DNA of 36,310 nucleotides from Betaproteobacteria bacterium (GCA_020049245.1 JAIFLB010000068.1:1-36310), one strand, 5' to 3'. Shown: positions 7,710 to 16,985, numbered from the stretch's first letter. The notes: generated by a model not told the origin, from the letters alone. Numbers and translations are program-made.

Positions 7710-7737
7710 GCGACAGAAGCCAATACAGGCGATTGAC

Positions 7738-8337
7738 CTATTCACCCCAGCGTTTCATCAATTCATGCGCAATGCCAAGCTGGTCAAGAACGCGCGCAAC
7801 AATGAAATCAATCACCTGTTCGACGTTTTGCGGCCGATGATAAAAACCTGGATTCGCTGGCAGGATGGTGGCACCCGCCTCGGCCAGTGCCGTCATGTTG
7901 CGCAGGTGGATCAGGGAAAACGGCGTTTCCCGCGCCACCAGAATCAATGGCCGCTTTTCTTTCAGAATCACGTCGGCGGCGCGCTCGATCAGGTTATCGG
8001 CGAGGCCGTGCGCAATGGCTGCCAGGCTGCCCATGGTGCAGGGGCAAATCACCATCGCGTCCGCCGGATTCGAGCCGGATGCGGCCGGTGCAAACCATTC
8101 TTCCTTGCCATAGGCTGCCAACCTGCCGCTGTGGCCACTGAAGCGCGCGTTGAACATTTCCACCAGTTCCGCATTGCCGCTAGGCAATTGCAGATCAAGT
8201 TCCTGTTTGGCGACGATCCGCGCCGCCTGCGACAGCAACAGGTCCACCTTGCAGCCGGCACGCAGCAGGCATTCCAGCAGCCGCAAGCCATAGGCCATGC
8301 CGGATGCGCCGGTGAGGGCAAGGGTGATTCGTTTCAT
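7738..8337 (-). CDS. ubiX: Flavin prenyltransferase UbiX
   Basis: The 199-aa product is full length for UbiX (about 190-200 aa). It has the N-terminal flavoprotein motif LTGASGMAYG (residues 8-17) and the conserved CPCTMGSLAAIAHGLADNLI segment, followed by RPLILVARETPFSLIHLRNM. UbiX joins dimethylallyl phosphate to reduced FMN to make prenylated FMN, the cofactor of UbiD-type decarboxylases, including the one in ubiquinone synthesis. No ubiD is in the window. The ATG overlaps the stop of the upstream Gx gene by four bases (ATGA), so it is translated as the last gene of the long minus-strand operon. Confidence 0.95.
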   Translation of the reverse strand: MKRITLALTGASGMAYGLRLLECLLRAGCKVDLLLSQAARIVAKQELDLQLPSGNAELVEMFNARFSGHSGRLAAYGKEEWFAPAASGSNPADAMVICPCTMGSLAAIAHGLADNLIERAADVILKEKRPLILVARETPFSLIHLRNMTALAEAGATILPANPGFYHRPQNVEQVIDFIVARVLDQLGIAHELMKRWGE

Positions 8338-8873
8338 GTGGAAGACTCCGTGGGTGGGGGGCTAAGCTTGCCGAGTAAATAGGTGGTCGCCAGACCGTTG
8401 CCGAGGCCGGTCAACCAAGCCGCGCTGAGAAACAAGGGCAACAGGCCGAGAATGCTCGCACCCGGCAGCAACCAGACATCGACCAGCCAGAGCTGGGCGC
8501 CAATATGCGCGAATGCAGCCAACAATGACAGGCCGACGGGGCCAAACCAGCGCGCCGGCAGATGCATCGCGACAGCCAGCATCGCCAGGCTCATCACTCC
8601 GCCAGCCAGGCTGAGGACGAAGGTCGGGGTCAGGAACTGACCCAGCGCCAGCGCCCCGGCGACGATGCGCAAACCGGCTACCCAGGCGGCGGTACGCCAG
8701 CCGTAGCGATACAGCACCAGCAAGGTGACGATGTTGGCCAAGCCGGGTTTGATGCCGGGAATCGGCAACGGAATCGCGGCCTCCGCCAAGGTCAAGCCGA
8801 TCGCGGCGGCAGCCAGGCCAGCGATGCGCCGATCTTCCTGGCTGGGAATGAGCTCAATAGTTGAGGGTGTCAT
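8334..8873 (-). CDS. Gx transporter family membrane protein (Hpre_diP_synt_I type)
   Basis: Taking the ATG at 8873, the product is 179 aa and almost entirely hydrophobic, with about five or six membrane segments. The block LTLAEAAIPLPIPGIKPGLANIVTL resembles the family once named heptaprenyl diphosphate synthase component I and now called Gx transporter. An ATG five codons upstream (8888) is also possible; a longer open frame to 9041 lacks family character. The start lies inside the NusG-II gene (20-bp overlap), and the stop overlaps ubiX. Gx and NusG-II genes are often paired in bacteria, sometimes near flavin-transfer genes. Transport of a small hydrophobic or flavin-related substrate is inference. 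Confidence 0.85.
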   Translation of the reverse strand: MTPSTIELIPSQEDRRIAGLAAAAIGLTLAEAAIPLPIPGIKPGLANIVTLLVLYRYGWRTAAWVAGLRIVAGALALGQFLTPTFVLSLAGGVMSLAMLAVAMHLPARWFGPVGLSLLAAFAHIGAQLWLVDVWLLPGASILGLLPLFLSAAWLTGLGNGLATTYLLGKLSPPPTESST

Positions 8874-9213
8874 AACCGGCGGCGGCATTTTCCACGCTGA
8901 CCCGATTCGGCAAACAGACTGCCGCGCCCCCCGACGGAATCCAGCCCTGGCGGACACAGAGCTGGCGCGGGCTGGGGTCGGCGGCAACCCGCACGCGACC
9001 GGCCTGGATTTCGATCCGGCTGATGCCAAGTGGCCCGGCAACCTCGATGATCCGATTCAGGCGCAAGCTGGCGGTCTGAAACACCTGGCCATCCTGACGA
9101 ATCACCACCTGTCCTTCCAGGCTGTCTACCTGCCGCAGCCAGAGCGCTGCGAGCAATACCACGCCCGCGCCGGCAATCAGCCAGTCGCCTGGACGCAATG
9201 CGGACGCCGCCAA
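8854..9213 (-). CDS. NusG domain II-containing protein
   Basis: The product is up to 119 aa, with one N-terminal membrane anchor (IAGAGVVLLAALWL) and an extracytoplasmic beta-rich domain ending in LCVRQGWIPSGGAAVCLPNR, the hallmark of the NusG_II family. Two Cys flank this loop (CVRQGW and CLPN) and could form a disulfide outside the membrane. No ATG is available: the frame opens at TTG 9213, one base after the rapZ stop, and a second TTG at 9198 gives an N-terminus (RPGDWLI) that I consider at least as likely. Despite the name it is not a transcription factor. It overlaps the Gx gene by 20 bp, so the two are translationally linked. Confidence 0.85.
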   Translation of the reverse strand: MAASALRPGDWLIAGAGVVLLAALWLRQVDSLEGQVVIRQDGQVFQTASLRLNRIIEVAGPLGISRIEIQAGRVRVAADPSPRQLCVRQGWIPSGGAAVCLPNRVSVENAAAGYDTLNY

Positions 9214-9214
9214 T

Positions 9215-10048
9215 TCAGGTCAATTCCCGATGCCGGATCAGCACCTGTTGCTGCTCGCTGAACAGGTCGGCCAGCGTCTCGGCGAAATAGACCGAGCGGT
9301 GCTGGCCCCCAGTACAGCCGAGGCCGACGGTGAAATAGTTGCGGTTGTCCTTGATGTAAGCCGGCAACCATTTGGCAACATACGCATGGATATCAGCCAG
9401 CATCTCCTGCACCACGCTTTGTGATTGCAGATAGGCGATGACCGGGCCATCGCGTCCGGTCAACGGTTTCAGTGTGACGTCGTAATGCGGGTTGGGCAGA
9501 CAGCGCATGTCGAAAACCAGATCGGCATCCATCGGAATACCATGTTTGAAGCCAAAGGATTCAAACACCAAGGTGAAATTGGCACTGCTCAGTTCAAGGA
9601 AATCCTTGATCCAGGTGCGCAGATTGTTGGCGGACAGATCGCTGGTATCCATCAGATGGCTGTTGGCCGAGATGCGCTCCAACATTTCGCGTTCGGCGCG
9701 GATACATTCCTCCAACGAGCGGTCGCCGGTGGCCAGGGGATGCCGGCGGCGGGTTTCTGAAAAACGTCTCACCAGCGTGGCGTCCTTGGCGGTGAGAAAC
9801 AGCACACGCAGGTCGTAACGTTGCCGCAACCGCTCCAGATCGTTGGGTAAACCGGGAATGCCGGCGCCACTGCGGGCGTCAATGCTGATTGCCACATCGG
9901 TGACACCGGACATGCGCAGATATTCAACGGTCTCTGGCAGCAAAGCGGCGGGCAGGTTATCGACGCAATAAAAGCCGGTATCTTCCAGCACCTTCAGGGC
10001 GACGCTTTTACCTGAACCGGAGAGTCCGCTGATGACGATGATGCGCAT
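9215..10048 (-). CDS. rapZ: RNase adapter protein / nucleotide-binding protein RapZ
   Basis: The 277-aa product starts with a Walker A loop GLSGSGKS (residues 8-15) and continues with the conserved [11 protein letters not shown] block and the C-terminal [14 protein letters not shown] motif of RapZ (YvcJ/YhbJ). In E. coli RapZ presents the small RNA GlmZ to RNase E and so tunes GlmS, the entry enzyme for amino-sugar and cell wall precursors. Whether GlmZ exists here is not visible. It lies 26 bases after hprK and one base before the NusG-II start, within the nitrogen-PTS operon, which is its usual place in proteobacteria. Confidence 0.95.
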   Translation of the reverse strand: MRIIVISGLSGSGKSVALKVLEDTGFYCVDNLPAALLPETVEYLRMSGVTDVAISIDARSGAGIPGLPNDLERLRQRYDLRVLFLTAKDATLVRRFSETRRRHPLATGDRSLEECIRAEREMLERISANSHLMDTSDLSANNLRTWIKDFLELSSANFTLVFESFGFKHGIPMDADLVFDMRCLPNPHYDVTLKPLTGRDGPVIAYLQSQSVVQEMLADIHAYVAKWLPAYIKDNRNYFTVGLGCTGGQHRSVYFAETLADLFSEQQQVLIRHRELT

Positions 10049-10074
10049 GGAAAAACGCTCCGCTCCTAAGTGGT

Positions 10075-11061
10075 TTACTGCCCGTTGGCCTCAATCGCGG
10101 CACGATGCCGTTCGGTGAATTCCTGCACCGAATCGAAGCCGCGCAATTTGAGGATATGGTTACGCACTGCGACCTCGACCAGCACCGCCAGGTTGCGGCC
10201 GATAGCGACCGGAATCCGCACTTCCGGGACATCGACGCCCAGAATGCTGCGCGTACTGGCGGCCATGTTCAGGCGATCAACTTCTTGCCAGTTGTGGTTC
10301 GCTTCATCCGCCAGCGTCAGGTGAATGATCAGCTTCAGATTCTTCTTCTGCTTGACGGCGGTGTCTCCGAACAAGCGGCGCACATTGAGCACGCCGAGTC
10401 CGCGCACTTCCATGAAATCGAGCAGCAATGTGGGGCAACGCCCTTCCAGCGTGTCCGGCGAAACGGCAAACACTTCCAGCGCGTCATCGGCAATCAGCCG
10501 GTGGCCGCGGGTAATCAACTCCAGCGCCAGTTCGCTCTTGCCAGCGGAGGGCGCGCCGGTAATCAATACACCAAGGCCGGATACCTCAAGGAAAACCCCA
10601 TGCAATACAGTCGATGGCGCCAACGCCTGCGCCATCAGGTGCGACAGCAGCCGCATCAATTGTGGGCCGGCCTCGGGTGAAGAGAACAAGGGTGTGGCGG
10701 TGCGCTCGGCATGCTCCATCATCACTTCGGGCACGCTTTCGCCATTCGCGATCACCACGGCGGCGATCTCGTTGGAAAACAGGTAATCAACCGCTTCGTC
10801 CAATTTGTTGCCCGGCAGCTTGCGCAAATAGTCCATTTCCGCACAGCCGAGAACCTGGACGCGGTTCGGGTGGATGAAATTCTGGTGGCCGATCAGGGCC
10901 AGACTGGGCTTTTGCACGGTATCGGAAGTCAGCAGCTTTTCACCGCCGGCATGGCCCGCGATCCAGGTCAGCCGAAGACGCTCGCCGACAGCACTGAACA
11001 ACGCAGCCACCGTGATCGGGTGGTGCGAAACAAGCTCATGTTGCCGGTTGCCGAAAGGCAT
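10075..11061 (-). CDS. hprK: HPr kinase/phosphorylase
   Basis: From the ATG at 11061 the product is 328 aa. It has the N-terminal HprK domain, a Walker A loop GAPSAGKS (about 169-176), the family signature [17 protein letters not shown], and a C-terminal [12 protein letters not shown] segment. HPr kinase phosphorylates and dephosphorylates a serine of HPr or its paralogue NPr. The ATG overlaps the ptsN stop by one base (TGATG); a GTG four codons upstream is possible but less likely. Presence of hprK beside ptsN and rapZ without sugar-specific PTS genes is typical of betaproteobacteria, where the system is regulatory. Confidence 0.95.
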   Translation of the reverse strand: MPFGNRQHELVSHHPITVAALFSAVGERLRLTWIAGHAGGEKLLTSDTVQKPSLALIGHQNFIHPNRVQVLGCAEMDYLRKLPGNKLDEAVDYLFSNEIAAVVIANGESVPEVMMEHAERTATPLFSSPEAGPQLMRLLSHLMAQALAPSTVLHGVFLEVSGLGVLITGAPSAGKSELALELITRGHRLIADDALEVFAVSPDTLEGRCPTLLLDFMEVRGLGVLNVRRLFGDTAVKQKKNLKLIIHLTLADEANHNWQEVDRLNMAASTRSILGVDVPEVRIPVAIGRNLAVLVEVAVRNHILKLRGFDSVQEFTERHRAAIEANGQ

Positions 11062-11516
11062 CAGGGCGTCCACTCGGTAATCAGGCGGTGCAGTTCGGCA
11101 GCATCGGGCGCGGCGCGTAAACGAGCACGAAAGTCTTCGTCGGAAAACATCGCCGCCAATTCGCCCAGAATCTGCAAATGCAGATCGGTGGCGGCAGCGG
11201 GTGCCAGCAGGACAAAAACCAGATCCACCAGCTGATTGTCCGGTGCATCAAAATTTGTGGGGGCTTTCAGGCGAATGAAGGCACAGGCGGTTTCCTTCAG
11301 ATGCTTGATGCGGCCATGCGGAATGGCGATGCCATAGCCAAGCGCGGTGGAACCGAGCTTCTCGCGTGAAAATAGGCTGTCGAATACTTCAGCGGCCGAG
11401 ACGCCATCGCTATCCAGAAACATCTGGCCAGCTTGTTCAAACAGGCGTTTCTTGCTGGTGGTTTCAAAGTCCGCCAGGACATTAACGGGCTTCAATAAAG
11501 GTGTGATGAGATTCAT
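11061..11516 (-). CDS. ptsN: Nitrogen-regulatory PTS EIIA protein (PtsN, EIIA-Ntr)
   Basis: The 151-aa product is full length for EIIA-Ntr. The phosphorylated residue is His67 in YGIAIPHGRI, and the fold follows the mannitol/fructose EIIA pattern (LFSREKLGSTALG before it and LVFVLLAPAAATDLHLQIL after it). EIIA-Ntr receives phosphate from NPr and regulates potassium and nitrogen responses by direct binding. NPr and EI-Ntr genes are not in this window. It sits between hpf and hprK in the operon and is coupled to hprK by a one-base overlap. A large predicted hairpin lies in the gap upstream (11546-11606). Confidence 0.95.
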   Translation of the reverse strand: MNLITPLLKPVNVLADFETTSKKRLFEQAGQMFLDSDGVSAAEVFDSLFSREKLGSTALGYGIAIPHGRIKHLKETACAFIRLKAPTNFDAPDNQLVDLVFVLLAPAAATDLHLQILGELAAMFSDEDFRARLRAAPDAAELHRLITEWTP

Positions 11517-11545
11517 GGGAGTGGCGATTGAGAGCTTGCTGAGTC

Positions 11546-11606
11546 TGAACGCGCTGCCATGAACCCGCTGTCTGCCAGCAGCCAGGGGTTCAGGCCCGCG
11601 CGTTCA
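11546..11606 (-). promoter_or_regulatory. Nested inverted repeat (intergenic RNA hairpin) between hpf and ptsN
   Basis: Outer arms TGAACGCGC (11546-11554) and GCGCGTTCA (11598-11606) pair over 9 bp. Inner arms TGAACCC (11560-11566) and GGGTTCA (11586-11592) pair over 7 bp, with GCTG/CAGC (11567-11570 and 11576-11579) at the top. No U-run follows on the minus strand, so it is not a standard terminator. It may control mRNA processing or partial read-through between the two genes. Confidence 0.6.
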
Positions 11607-11616
11607 TGTCTGGCGA

Positions 11617-11949
11617 TTAGTCGACTTCGGCGATTTGGCCTTTTACGCCGCCAGATGCTCGGTTGACATCACCGGTCTTTTCCTTGTGCTTGACGACCTG
11701 ACGGTCGAGTTTGTCGACCAGAGCATCGATCGATGCATACATATCGGGTTCGATCGCTTCTACATAGATATCCTTGCCGCGTAAATGCAGATTGACTTCC
11801 GCTTTGTGCTTCAGTTTCTCGACCGTGAGGATGACCGAGACGTCGATCACTTGATCGAAATGCCGTTTGATCCGCCCCATTTTCTCCTCGATATAACCGC
11901 GAATGGCAGGCGTAATTTCCAGATGATGACCCGTGATGGTGAGGTTCAT
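11617..11949 (-). CDS. hpf: Ribosome hibernation promoting factor, short form
   Basis: The ATG at 11949 is chosen because AAGGAG lies 7 bases upstream; the open frame extends to 11964 only through a TTG. The 110-aa product matches short HPF/Yhb[21 protein letters not shown], then [22 protein letters not shown] and the conserved [21 protein letters not shown]. The short form lacks the C-terminal dimerisation domain of long HPF and helps form 100S ribosomes in stationary phase together with RMF. Location directly downstream of rpoN is the classic arrangement. The C-terminus ([16 protein letters not shown]) is a flexible tail. Confidence 0.94.
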   Translation of the reverse strand: MNLTITGHHLEITPAIRGYIEEKMGRIKRHFDQVIDVSVILTVEKLKHKAEVNLHLRGKDIYVEAIEPDMYASIDALVDKLDRQVVKHKEKTGDVNRASGGVKGQIAEVD

Positions 11950-11975
11950 ACAGAACTCCTTCAATAATGCGCAAG

Positions 11976-13427
11976 TCAGATCGACTTGCGCTGGTTGGCG
12001 GGAGGAATATTCAGCAACTCCCGGTACTTGGCTACGGTGCGTCGGGCAACCACAAAACCTTGTTTGCCCAACAGTTCAGCAATGGTGTTATCGGAAATCG
12101 GCTTGGTTCGATTCTCTGCTTCAATGAATTGCTTGATCAATGCGCGGATCGCCGTGCTGGAGGTGGCGCCGCCTTCGTCGGTGGCGAGTGAACTGCCGAA
12201 GAAGTATTTGAATTCATACAGTCCGCGCGGCGTCATCATGTACTTCTGGGTGGTGACACGCGATATCGTGGATTCATGCAACTCCACGGTATCGGCGATT
12301 TCCTTGAGGGTCAGCGGCCGCATGGCCACATCCCCGTGCTCGAAAAACATACGCTGGCGATCAACGATGGCTTGGGACACTTTCAGAATAGTCTCAAATC
12401 GCTGCTGCACGTTCTTGATCAACCAACGCGCCTCCTGCAATTGCACACTGAGCGAACTACCGCCGTCCTTGTTGCCGCGCAGAATACCGGCGTACATCTC
12501 GTTGATCCGCAGCTTCGGCACGGCCTCGGCATTCAGGCTGACCATCCACATGCCCTTGACCTTTTTTACGAACACATCCGGCGCGACATAGCGTGTATCA
12601 AGCGGCGTGAATGCGCTGCCAGGGCGGGGATTGAGCGAGGTGACCAAATGCCGCAGGCAAGTGAATTCGGTGTCCGAGATATCCAGCAGGCGTTTGATCT
12701 TGCCGTATTCCCGGTCCGCCAGCAGGCCGAGATGGTCACGTACCAGGACTTTCGCCTTCTCCAGATTCGGCGTCGTTGCCGGCAAGGCTTTCAACTGCAA
12801 CCACAGGCATTCACCCAGGTCGCGTGCACCGACCCCGGTCGGATCAAGACTCTGCAGCAATTTCAATGCGGTGGAGAGCTCCAGCGGGTCCAGCTCCATC
12901 TCCTCCGGGAACAGGGTCTCGAGTTCTTCCAGCGTGGTGGAGAGGTAACCATCATCGTCCAGCGCCTCGATCAGCAGCGCGATCAGCTGGCGATCGCGCT
13001 GGCTCAGCGGCGACAACGAAAGTTGATCGGCTAGATGTTGATGCAGGCCGGTCTGGCTGGTATCGGCTTGCTGGAAGCCATGCTCGTCATCGTCATCATT
13101 GCTGCCGCTGCCGGAGCCGGAAACCGCGCGGTCGCCCCAGGCCATTTCTTCATAAATGTCGTCACGTTCCTGGCGCGGCTCTTCCTGCGGCGTTTCTCTG
13201 TCGCCTTCGCTACCGGTTTGATTTTGCGTATCAACAGTCGCGGCGCTCGCCCCACCGTCAAATCGATCCTCGCCATCCAGCCGTTCGAGCAGCGGGTTGT
13301 CCTGCAGCATCTGCGATATTTCCTGACTCAGCTCCAATGTGGAAAGCTGCAACAGGCGGATTGATTGCTGTAGTTGCGGGGTTAGGGTGAGCTGCTGATG
13401 CAGCTTGAGCTGTAGGCTCTGCTTCAT
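11976..13427 (-). CDS. rpoN: RNA polymerase sigma-54 factor
   Basis: The 483-aa product has the Gln/Leu-rich activator-interaction region I ([20 protein letters not shown]), an acidic variable region II (about 55-120, rich in Asp, Glu, Ser and Gly), the core-binding domain, and the RpoN box [10 protein letters not shown] at residues 461-470 that reads the -24 element. Sigma-54 directs RNA polymerase to -24/-12 promoters and needs ATP-driven enhancer-binding activators. The gene lies between lptB (48-bp gap) and hpf (26-bp gap) in the conserved operon. I see no clear Shine-Dalgarno before the ATG, which may mean coupling to upstream translation or low expression. Confidence 0.96.
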   Translation of the reverse strand: MKQSLQLKLHQQLTLTPQLQQSIRLLQLSTLELSQEISQMLQDNPLLERLDGEDRFDGGASAATVDTQNQTGSEGDRETPQEEPRQERDDIYEEMAWGDRAVSGSGSGSNDDDDEHGFQQADTSQTGLHQHLADQLSLSPLSQRDRQLIALLIEALDDDGYLSTTLEELETLFPEEMELDPLELSTALKLLQSLDPTGVGARDLGECLWLQLKALPATTPNLEKAKVLVRDHLGLLADREYGKIKRLLDISDTEFTCLRHLVTSLNPRPGSAFTPLDTRYVAPDVFVKKVKGMWMVSLNAEAVPKLRINEMYAGILRGNKDGGSSLSVQLQEARWLIKNVQQRFETILKVSQAIVDRQRMFFEHGDVAMRPLTLKEIADTVELHESTISRVTTQKYMMTPRGLYEFKYFFGSSLATDEGGATSSTAIRALIKQFIEAENRTKPISDNTIAELLGKQGFVVARRTVAKYRELLNIPPANQRKSI

Positions 13428-13475
13428 GGGTGAAGCGGGAAAATGGGTCGCTTGACGATGGAAGGATCGAAACGT

Positions 13476-14198
13476 TCAGAGTCTGAAGTGTTCACCGAGA
13501 TACACCTTGCGAACGTCTTCATTGTAAATGATTTCATCTGGCGTCCCGGCAGCCAGCACCTGGCCCGCATTGAGAATATAGGCACGGTTGCAGATGCCCA
13601 GCGTTTCTCGCACGTTATGGTCGGTGATCAAAACGCCGATGCCGCGTTCGGTCAGAAAACCAACGATCTTCTGAATGTCGATGACGGAAATCGGATCGAT
13701 ACCGGCAAACGGCTCGTCCAGCAGAATGAATCGGGGCGATGTCGCCAGCGCGCGCGCGATTTCAACCCGTCGCCGCTCACCACCTGACAACCCGGCCGCC
13801 GGCGCTTCGCGCAAATGCGTGATATGCATATCTTCCAGCAGGTTCTCCAGCCGCGTCTCGACCTCCGCCGCCTTGTGACCGCACAACTCGAGCATGGCGG
13901 CGATGTTGTCAGCCACCGACAGTCGCCGAAAGATCGAGGGTTCCTGCGGCAGGTAAGAGAGCCCCAGCCGCGCCCGCTTGTAAACCGGCATGCTGGTCAG
14001 GTCGACATCGTCCAGACGTATCCGGCCTGACTGGGCGCGGATCAGTCCGACCAGCATGTAGAAACAGGTTGTCTTGCCTGCTCCATTCGGCCCCAACAGG
14101 CCAACCACTTCGCCACTCTCGACGCGAATCGACGCGTCTGTCACAACCTGGCGCGACTTGTAGCGCTTGGCCAGATTCTCGGCGCTCAACACACTCAC
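13476..14198 (-). CDS. lptB: LPS export ABC transporter ATP-binding protein LptB
   Basis: The 240-aa product has Walker A GPNGAGKT (residues 36-43), the ABC signature [15 protein letters not shown], Walker [11 protein letters not shown], and the switch His in ITDHNVRET. LptB is the ATPase of the LptB2FG complex, which pulls LPS from the inner membrane and pushes it along the LptC-LptA bridge. The start is GTG at 14198, overlapping the lptA stop by four bases (GTGA). LptF and LptG genes are not in the window. Confidence 0.96.
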   Translation of the reverse strand: MSVLSAENLAKRYKSRQVVTDASIRVESGEVVGLLGPNGAGKTTCFYMLVGLIRAQSGRIRLDDVDLTSMPVYKRARLGLSYLPQEPSIFRRLSVADNIAAMLELCGHKAAEVETRLENLLEDMHITHLREAPAAGLSGGERRRVEIARALATSPRFILLDEPFAGIDPISVIDIQKIVGFLTERGIGVLITDHNVRETLGICNRAYILNAGQVLAAGTPDEIIYNEDVRKVYLGEHFRL

Positions 14199-14734
14199 GG
14201 TTTGGCAACCTGAGAAGACTCGTTGGCGAGCGGGACATTCTTAGGCTGAATCACCGCCCTGACGCGTCCCTTGACCCCATTGCTACTGCCTTGCGCCTGG
14301 TAAAACTCGGTCTTGGCATCGTAAAGGATCAGGCTACCGCGCAGTTCGTCAGCGCCGCGCTTGAGACGCGCCTGGCCGCTCAACTGAAGCTTGTCGGCGC
14401 CGCCATCATAAATAATGCGGTCGGCCCAACCCTCGGCAAATTCTTCCCGGCCATCCAGCTTTTGCCGGAAGTAAACCGGACTCCCGCTCGCGTTTCCGAC
14501 AGTAAATCCCTTGGCGTCCTGGCGGAATTCAATCTTGTCTGCGGTCATCCTCAGCGAGCCCTGGGTCATCACGACATGGCCCTCATAAATCGCGGCTTGT
14601 TTGGAATCCTCAACCCGAACGCTATCCGCTTCCAGGTTGATCGGTTTCGACTTGTCGGCATTTTCGGCATGGGCGGGGAAAGCCAGCATCGAGAAGCTGC
14701 AAACTAGACTGGCAAACAGCCATTCAATGCGCAT
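14195..14734 (-). CDS. lptA: Periplasmic LPS-bridge protein LptA
   Basis: The ATG at 14734 is chosen because a signal peptide begins there ([20 protein letters not shown], cut after AHA, about residue 23) and AGGAAA lies upstream; the longer frame to 14776 adds a hydrophilic leader with no support. The 179-aa product then shows the OstA/LptA beta-jellyroll pattern ([48 protein letters not shown]). LptA oligomers form the periplasmic bridge carrying LPS from LptC to LptD. The start lies within the last codons of lptC (11-bp overlap), at an A7 run. Confidence 0.94.
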   Translation of the reverse strand: MRIEWLFASLVCSFSMLAFPAHAENADKSKPINLEADSVRVEDSKQAAIYEGHVVMTQGSLRMTADKIEFRQDAKGFTVGNASGSPVYFRQKLDGREEFAEGWADRIIYDGGADKLQLSGQARLKRGADELRGSLILYDAKTEFYQAQGSSNGVKGRVRAVIQPKNVPLANESSQVAKP

Positions 14735-15332
14735 TTTTTTGATTTCCTGGTTGAGGGAGTTGAGATGATTGTTCAATAACCGCTTTCACGCCACCGGAAA
14801 GCGTCATCAAACCCTTGCTGTCATCAATCATCAACTGATTCGCAGTGATCACGGAAGCACCCTGGCTAAGCGTGAAAAATTGATTCGTGCGCATGATGCG
14901 TTCATCCGGAGAAACGTGAAGATACTCTGTATCCAGACTGACGGGCATTTGCCCTGTCCCGCCAGCCCGGGTGAGACGGACCTGATTCAGGAAATAGACT
15001 TGCTTGCCATCGGCCGAAATTTGCGCCCGTTGTGACCTCACTTCCACCGGAAGCGACTGATCGAGCGAGAAAAACATCGGCTTTTCCAACACGGTGGTGT
15101 CGTCATCCATATAGTGCGTCATGCGTTCAGCCATCAACCGATGGCGCGGCTTGCCGGCTTCATTGAACGCCAGCGCGTTGAACTCCTCGACCACGTAGTC
15201 CGGTTCATGTTCGAAACCCGCGTCGTCGACGGAAGGTATCCGCACAGCGACCTGATTCAGCCAGAAACCAAGCAGCGCCAGGAATAAAGCCAACACCAAC
15301 GGTGGCCAGTGAACTTGGTAGCCCAGGCTCAT
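14724..15332 (-). CDS. lptC: LPS export protein LptC
   Basis: The 202-aa product has one N-terminal membrane anchor (PLVLALFLALLGFWL) and an LptC-type periplasmic jellyroll: DYVVEEFNALAFNEAGKPRH, then MTHYMDDDTTVLEKPMFF and EYLHVSPDERIMRTNQFF. LptC docks on the LptB2FG transporter and hands LPS to LptA. It lies between kdsC (54-bp gap) and lptA (11-bp overlap), the standard order. The N-terminus is short and the first ATG (15332) places the anchor correctly. Confidence 0.93.
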   Translation of the reverse strand: MSLGYQVHWPPLVLALFLALLGFWLNQVAVRIPSVDDAGFEHEPDYVVEEFNALAFNEAGKPRHRLMAERMTHYMDDDTTVLEKPMFFSLDQSLPVEVRSQRAQISADGKQVYFLNQVRLTRAGGTGQMPVSLDTEYLHVSPDERIMRTNQFFTLSQGASVITANQLMIDDSKGLMTLSGGVKAVIEQSSQLPQPGNQKNAH

Positions 15333-15386
15333 GTTTGCAATATCCAGGTGGAATCAGTCGGCAAACCGGACTTCGGAAGGATGCGT

Positions 15387-15962
15387 TCAGCGGTCGTAGA
15401 GGGCGATCTGGGCAGCCCAGGTGCCTTGCGCCCGCATGATCAATTCACACGCTTCTCGCGCCGCACCGCGTCCGGCATTGGCCAAGGTGATCACCTGGCT
15501 GCGCCGTTTAACTTCTTCGGGCGCGTCTGGCACGGTAATCGCCAGACCACACCGATTCAGCACCGGCAAATCGACCACATCGTCACCCATATAAGCAATC
15601 TGTTCCGGCGCCAGACCGGTTTCCCGTAAAAGGCTTTGCAGCGCTTCCAACTTGTCTTCCGCGCCCTGGTAGATCTGCCCGATGCCCAGATTGCGGGCGC
15701 GGTGCAGCACGATCTGGGATGTGCGACCGGTGATGATGCCGGTCTCGACGCCGCTGGCGCGCAACATCTTGATGCCATGGCCATCGCGCGAATTGAAAGC
15801 TTTGTATTCCTGCCCCTGATTGTCATAGAACAGGCTGCCATCAGTGAGCACGCCATCGACATCAAACACCAGCATGCGCACCGCGCGGGCGCGCTGCTCG
15901 ATATCCAAGCGAACATCGCCCCTTTCCATCCCTTCCACCCCGGCTTGATCCATCTGATTCAT
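15387..15962 (-). CDS. kdsC: 3-deoxy-D-manno-octulosonate 8-phosphate phosphatase KdsC
   Basis: From the ATG at 15962 the product is 191 aa. It is a C0-type HAD phosphatase: nucleophile motif DVDGVLTDG (Asp34 and Asp36), IITGRTS for motif II, and YMGDDVVDLPV for motif IV. KdsC removes phosphate from Kdo-8-P, giving free Kdo for the LPS inner core. The ATG at 15962 has GAGGTG six bases upstream; a GTG at 15971 is also possible. It begins 10 bases after kdsD. The first roughly 25 residues before the HAD core are hydrophilic and probably not conserved. Confidence 0.95.
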   Translation of the reverse strand: MNQMDQAGVEGMERGDVRLDIEQRARAVRMLVFDVDGVLTDGSLFYDNQGQEYKAFNSRDGHGIKMLRASGVETGIITGRTSQIVLHRARNLGIGQIYQGAEDKLEALQSLLRETGLAPEQIAYMGDDVVDLPVLNRCGLAITVPDAPEEVKRRSQVITLANAGRGAAREACELIMRAQGTWAAQIALYDR

Positions 15963-15972
15963 GCCCAGCACC

Positions 15973-16974
15973 TCATACCACCCCCGCGCGCAAAAGATCG
16001 TGCATATTCAACGCACCTGCAAGGCGGCCGTCATCATCCAGCGCCAACAGGCCATTCACCTTGTATTCCTGCATCAGGCGCACTGCCTCGACCGCCAGAT
16101 CGGAAGCCGCGACAGTATGTGGCCGACGATGCATGACCTGGGCAATCATCGCGCTGCGCACATCGACATCCTGATCGAGCAATCGACGCAGATCGCCGTC
16201 GGTAAAAATTCCAACCAAGCGGGATTCGGCATCGACAACTGCGGTCATGCCAAGCCCCTTGCGCGTCATTTCCAGTAACGCCTGTTTCAAGCTGGCGGAT
16301 TCATCGACCACCGGTAATGCCGCATCACGATGCATCAGATCATGCACGTGCACCAGCAAACGCCGCCCCAGCGCACCGCCAGGATGCGTGCGGGCAAAGT
16401 CCTCGGCGCTGAAGCCACGCGCATGCAGCGTCGCCACCGCCAACGCATCACCCAGCGCCAAAGCTACCGTCGTGCTGGCGGTGGGGGCGAGATTGAGCGG
16501 GCAAGCTTCTTGTTCGACACCGGCATCCAGATGAATATCCGATGCCTTCGCCAGCGTGGAAGCCGGGTTCCCGGTCATGCTGATCAACTTGGCGCCGCGC
16601 CGCTTGATCAGCGGCAAAATCGCCGCGAGTTCAGCGCTCTCACCGGAATTAGAAAGGGCAATGACCACGTCCTGGCCAGTGATCATGCCCAGATCGCCAT
16701 GGCTGGCCTCGGCCGGATGCATGAAAAAGGACGGCGTACCAGTACTGGCCAGCGTGGCGGCGATCTTGCCGCCAATATGACCGGACTTGCCCATGCCCGA
16801 CACGACCACTCGACCATGGCACGCTAAAAGCGTATCCACCGCGCGCAGAAAACTGTCGTCCACGCGGGCGACCAATTGCAGAACCGCCGCCGCTTCAATT
16901 TCAAGCGTGCGCTTGGCAAGCTCGAGGATCTCGGCGGGGGGTGGGGAGCGGGATGTCATAATGGAACCCAACAT
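15973..16974 (-). CDS. kdsD: D-arabinose 5-phosphate isomerase KdsD (KpsF/GutQ family)
   Basis: The 333-aa product has a sugar isomerase (SIS) domain (VVVSGMGKSGHIGGKIAATL, FMHPAEASHGDLGM, ALSNSGESAELA) and two C-terminal CBS domains (about 205-330). It converts ribulose 5-phosphate to arabinose 5-phosphate, the first step to Kdo, and so feeds KdsC downstream. ATGs at 16974 and 16959 are both possible; the second lies a more normal distance from the TATACT box upstream. It is the first gene of the long minus-strand operon and diverges from the antiporter gene with 49 bp between. Confidence 0.95.
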   Translation of the reverse strand: MLGSIMTSRSPPPAEILELAKRTLEIEAAAVLQLVARVDDSFLRAVDTLLACHGRVVVSGMGKSGHIGGKIAATLASTGTPSFFMHPAEASHGDLGMITGQDVVIALSNSGESAELAAILPLIKRRGAKLISMTGNPASTLAKASDIHLDAGVEQEACPLNLAPTASTTVALALGDALAVATLHARGFSAEDFARTHPGGALGRRLLVHVHDLMHRDAALPVVDESASLKQALLEMTRKGLGMTAVVDAESRLVGIFTDGDLRRLLDQDVDVRSAMIAQVMHRRPHTVAASDLAVEAVRLMQEYKVNGLLALDDDGRLAGALNMHDLLRAGVV

Positions 16975-16985
16975 AATGGTTCACA

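Noticed and set aside
8874-9041. N-terminal extension of the Gx membrane protein
   Set aside because: The added residues are Arg/Pro/Ser-rich, lie over the NusG-II gene, and precede the family region; the ATG at 8873 (or 8888) is a better start.
14724-14740. A7 run at the lptC/lptA overlap as a programmed frameshift site
   Set aside because: LptA has its own signal peptide and ribosome site, and a fusion with LptC would make no sense for LPS transport.
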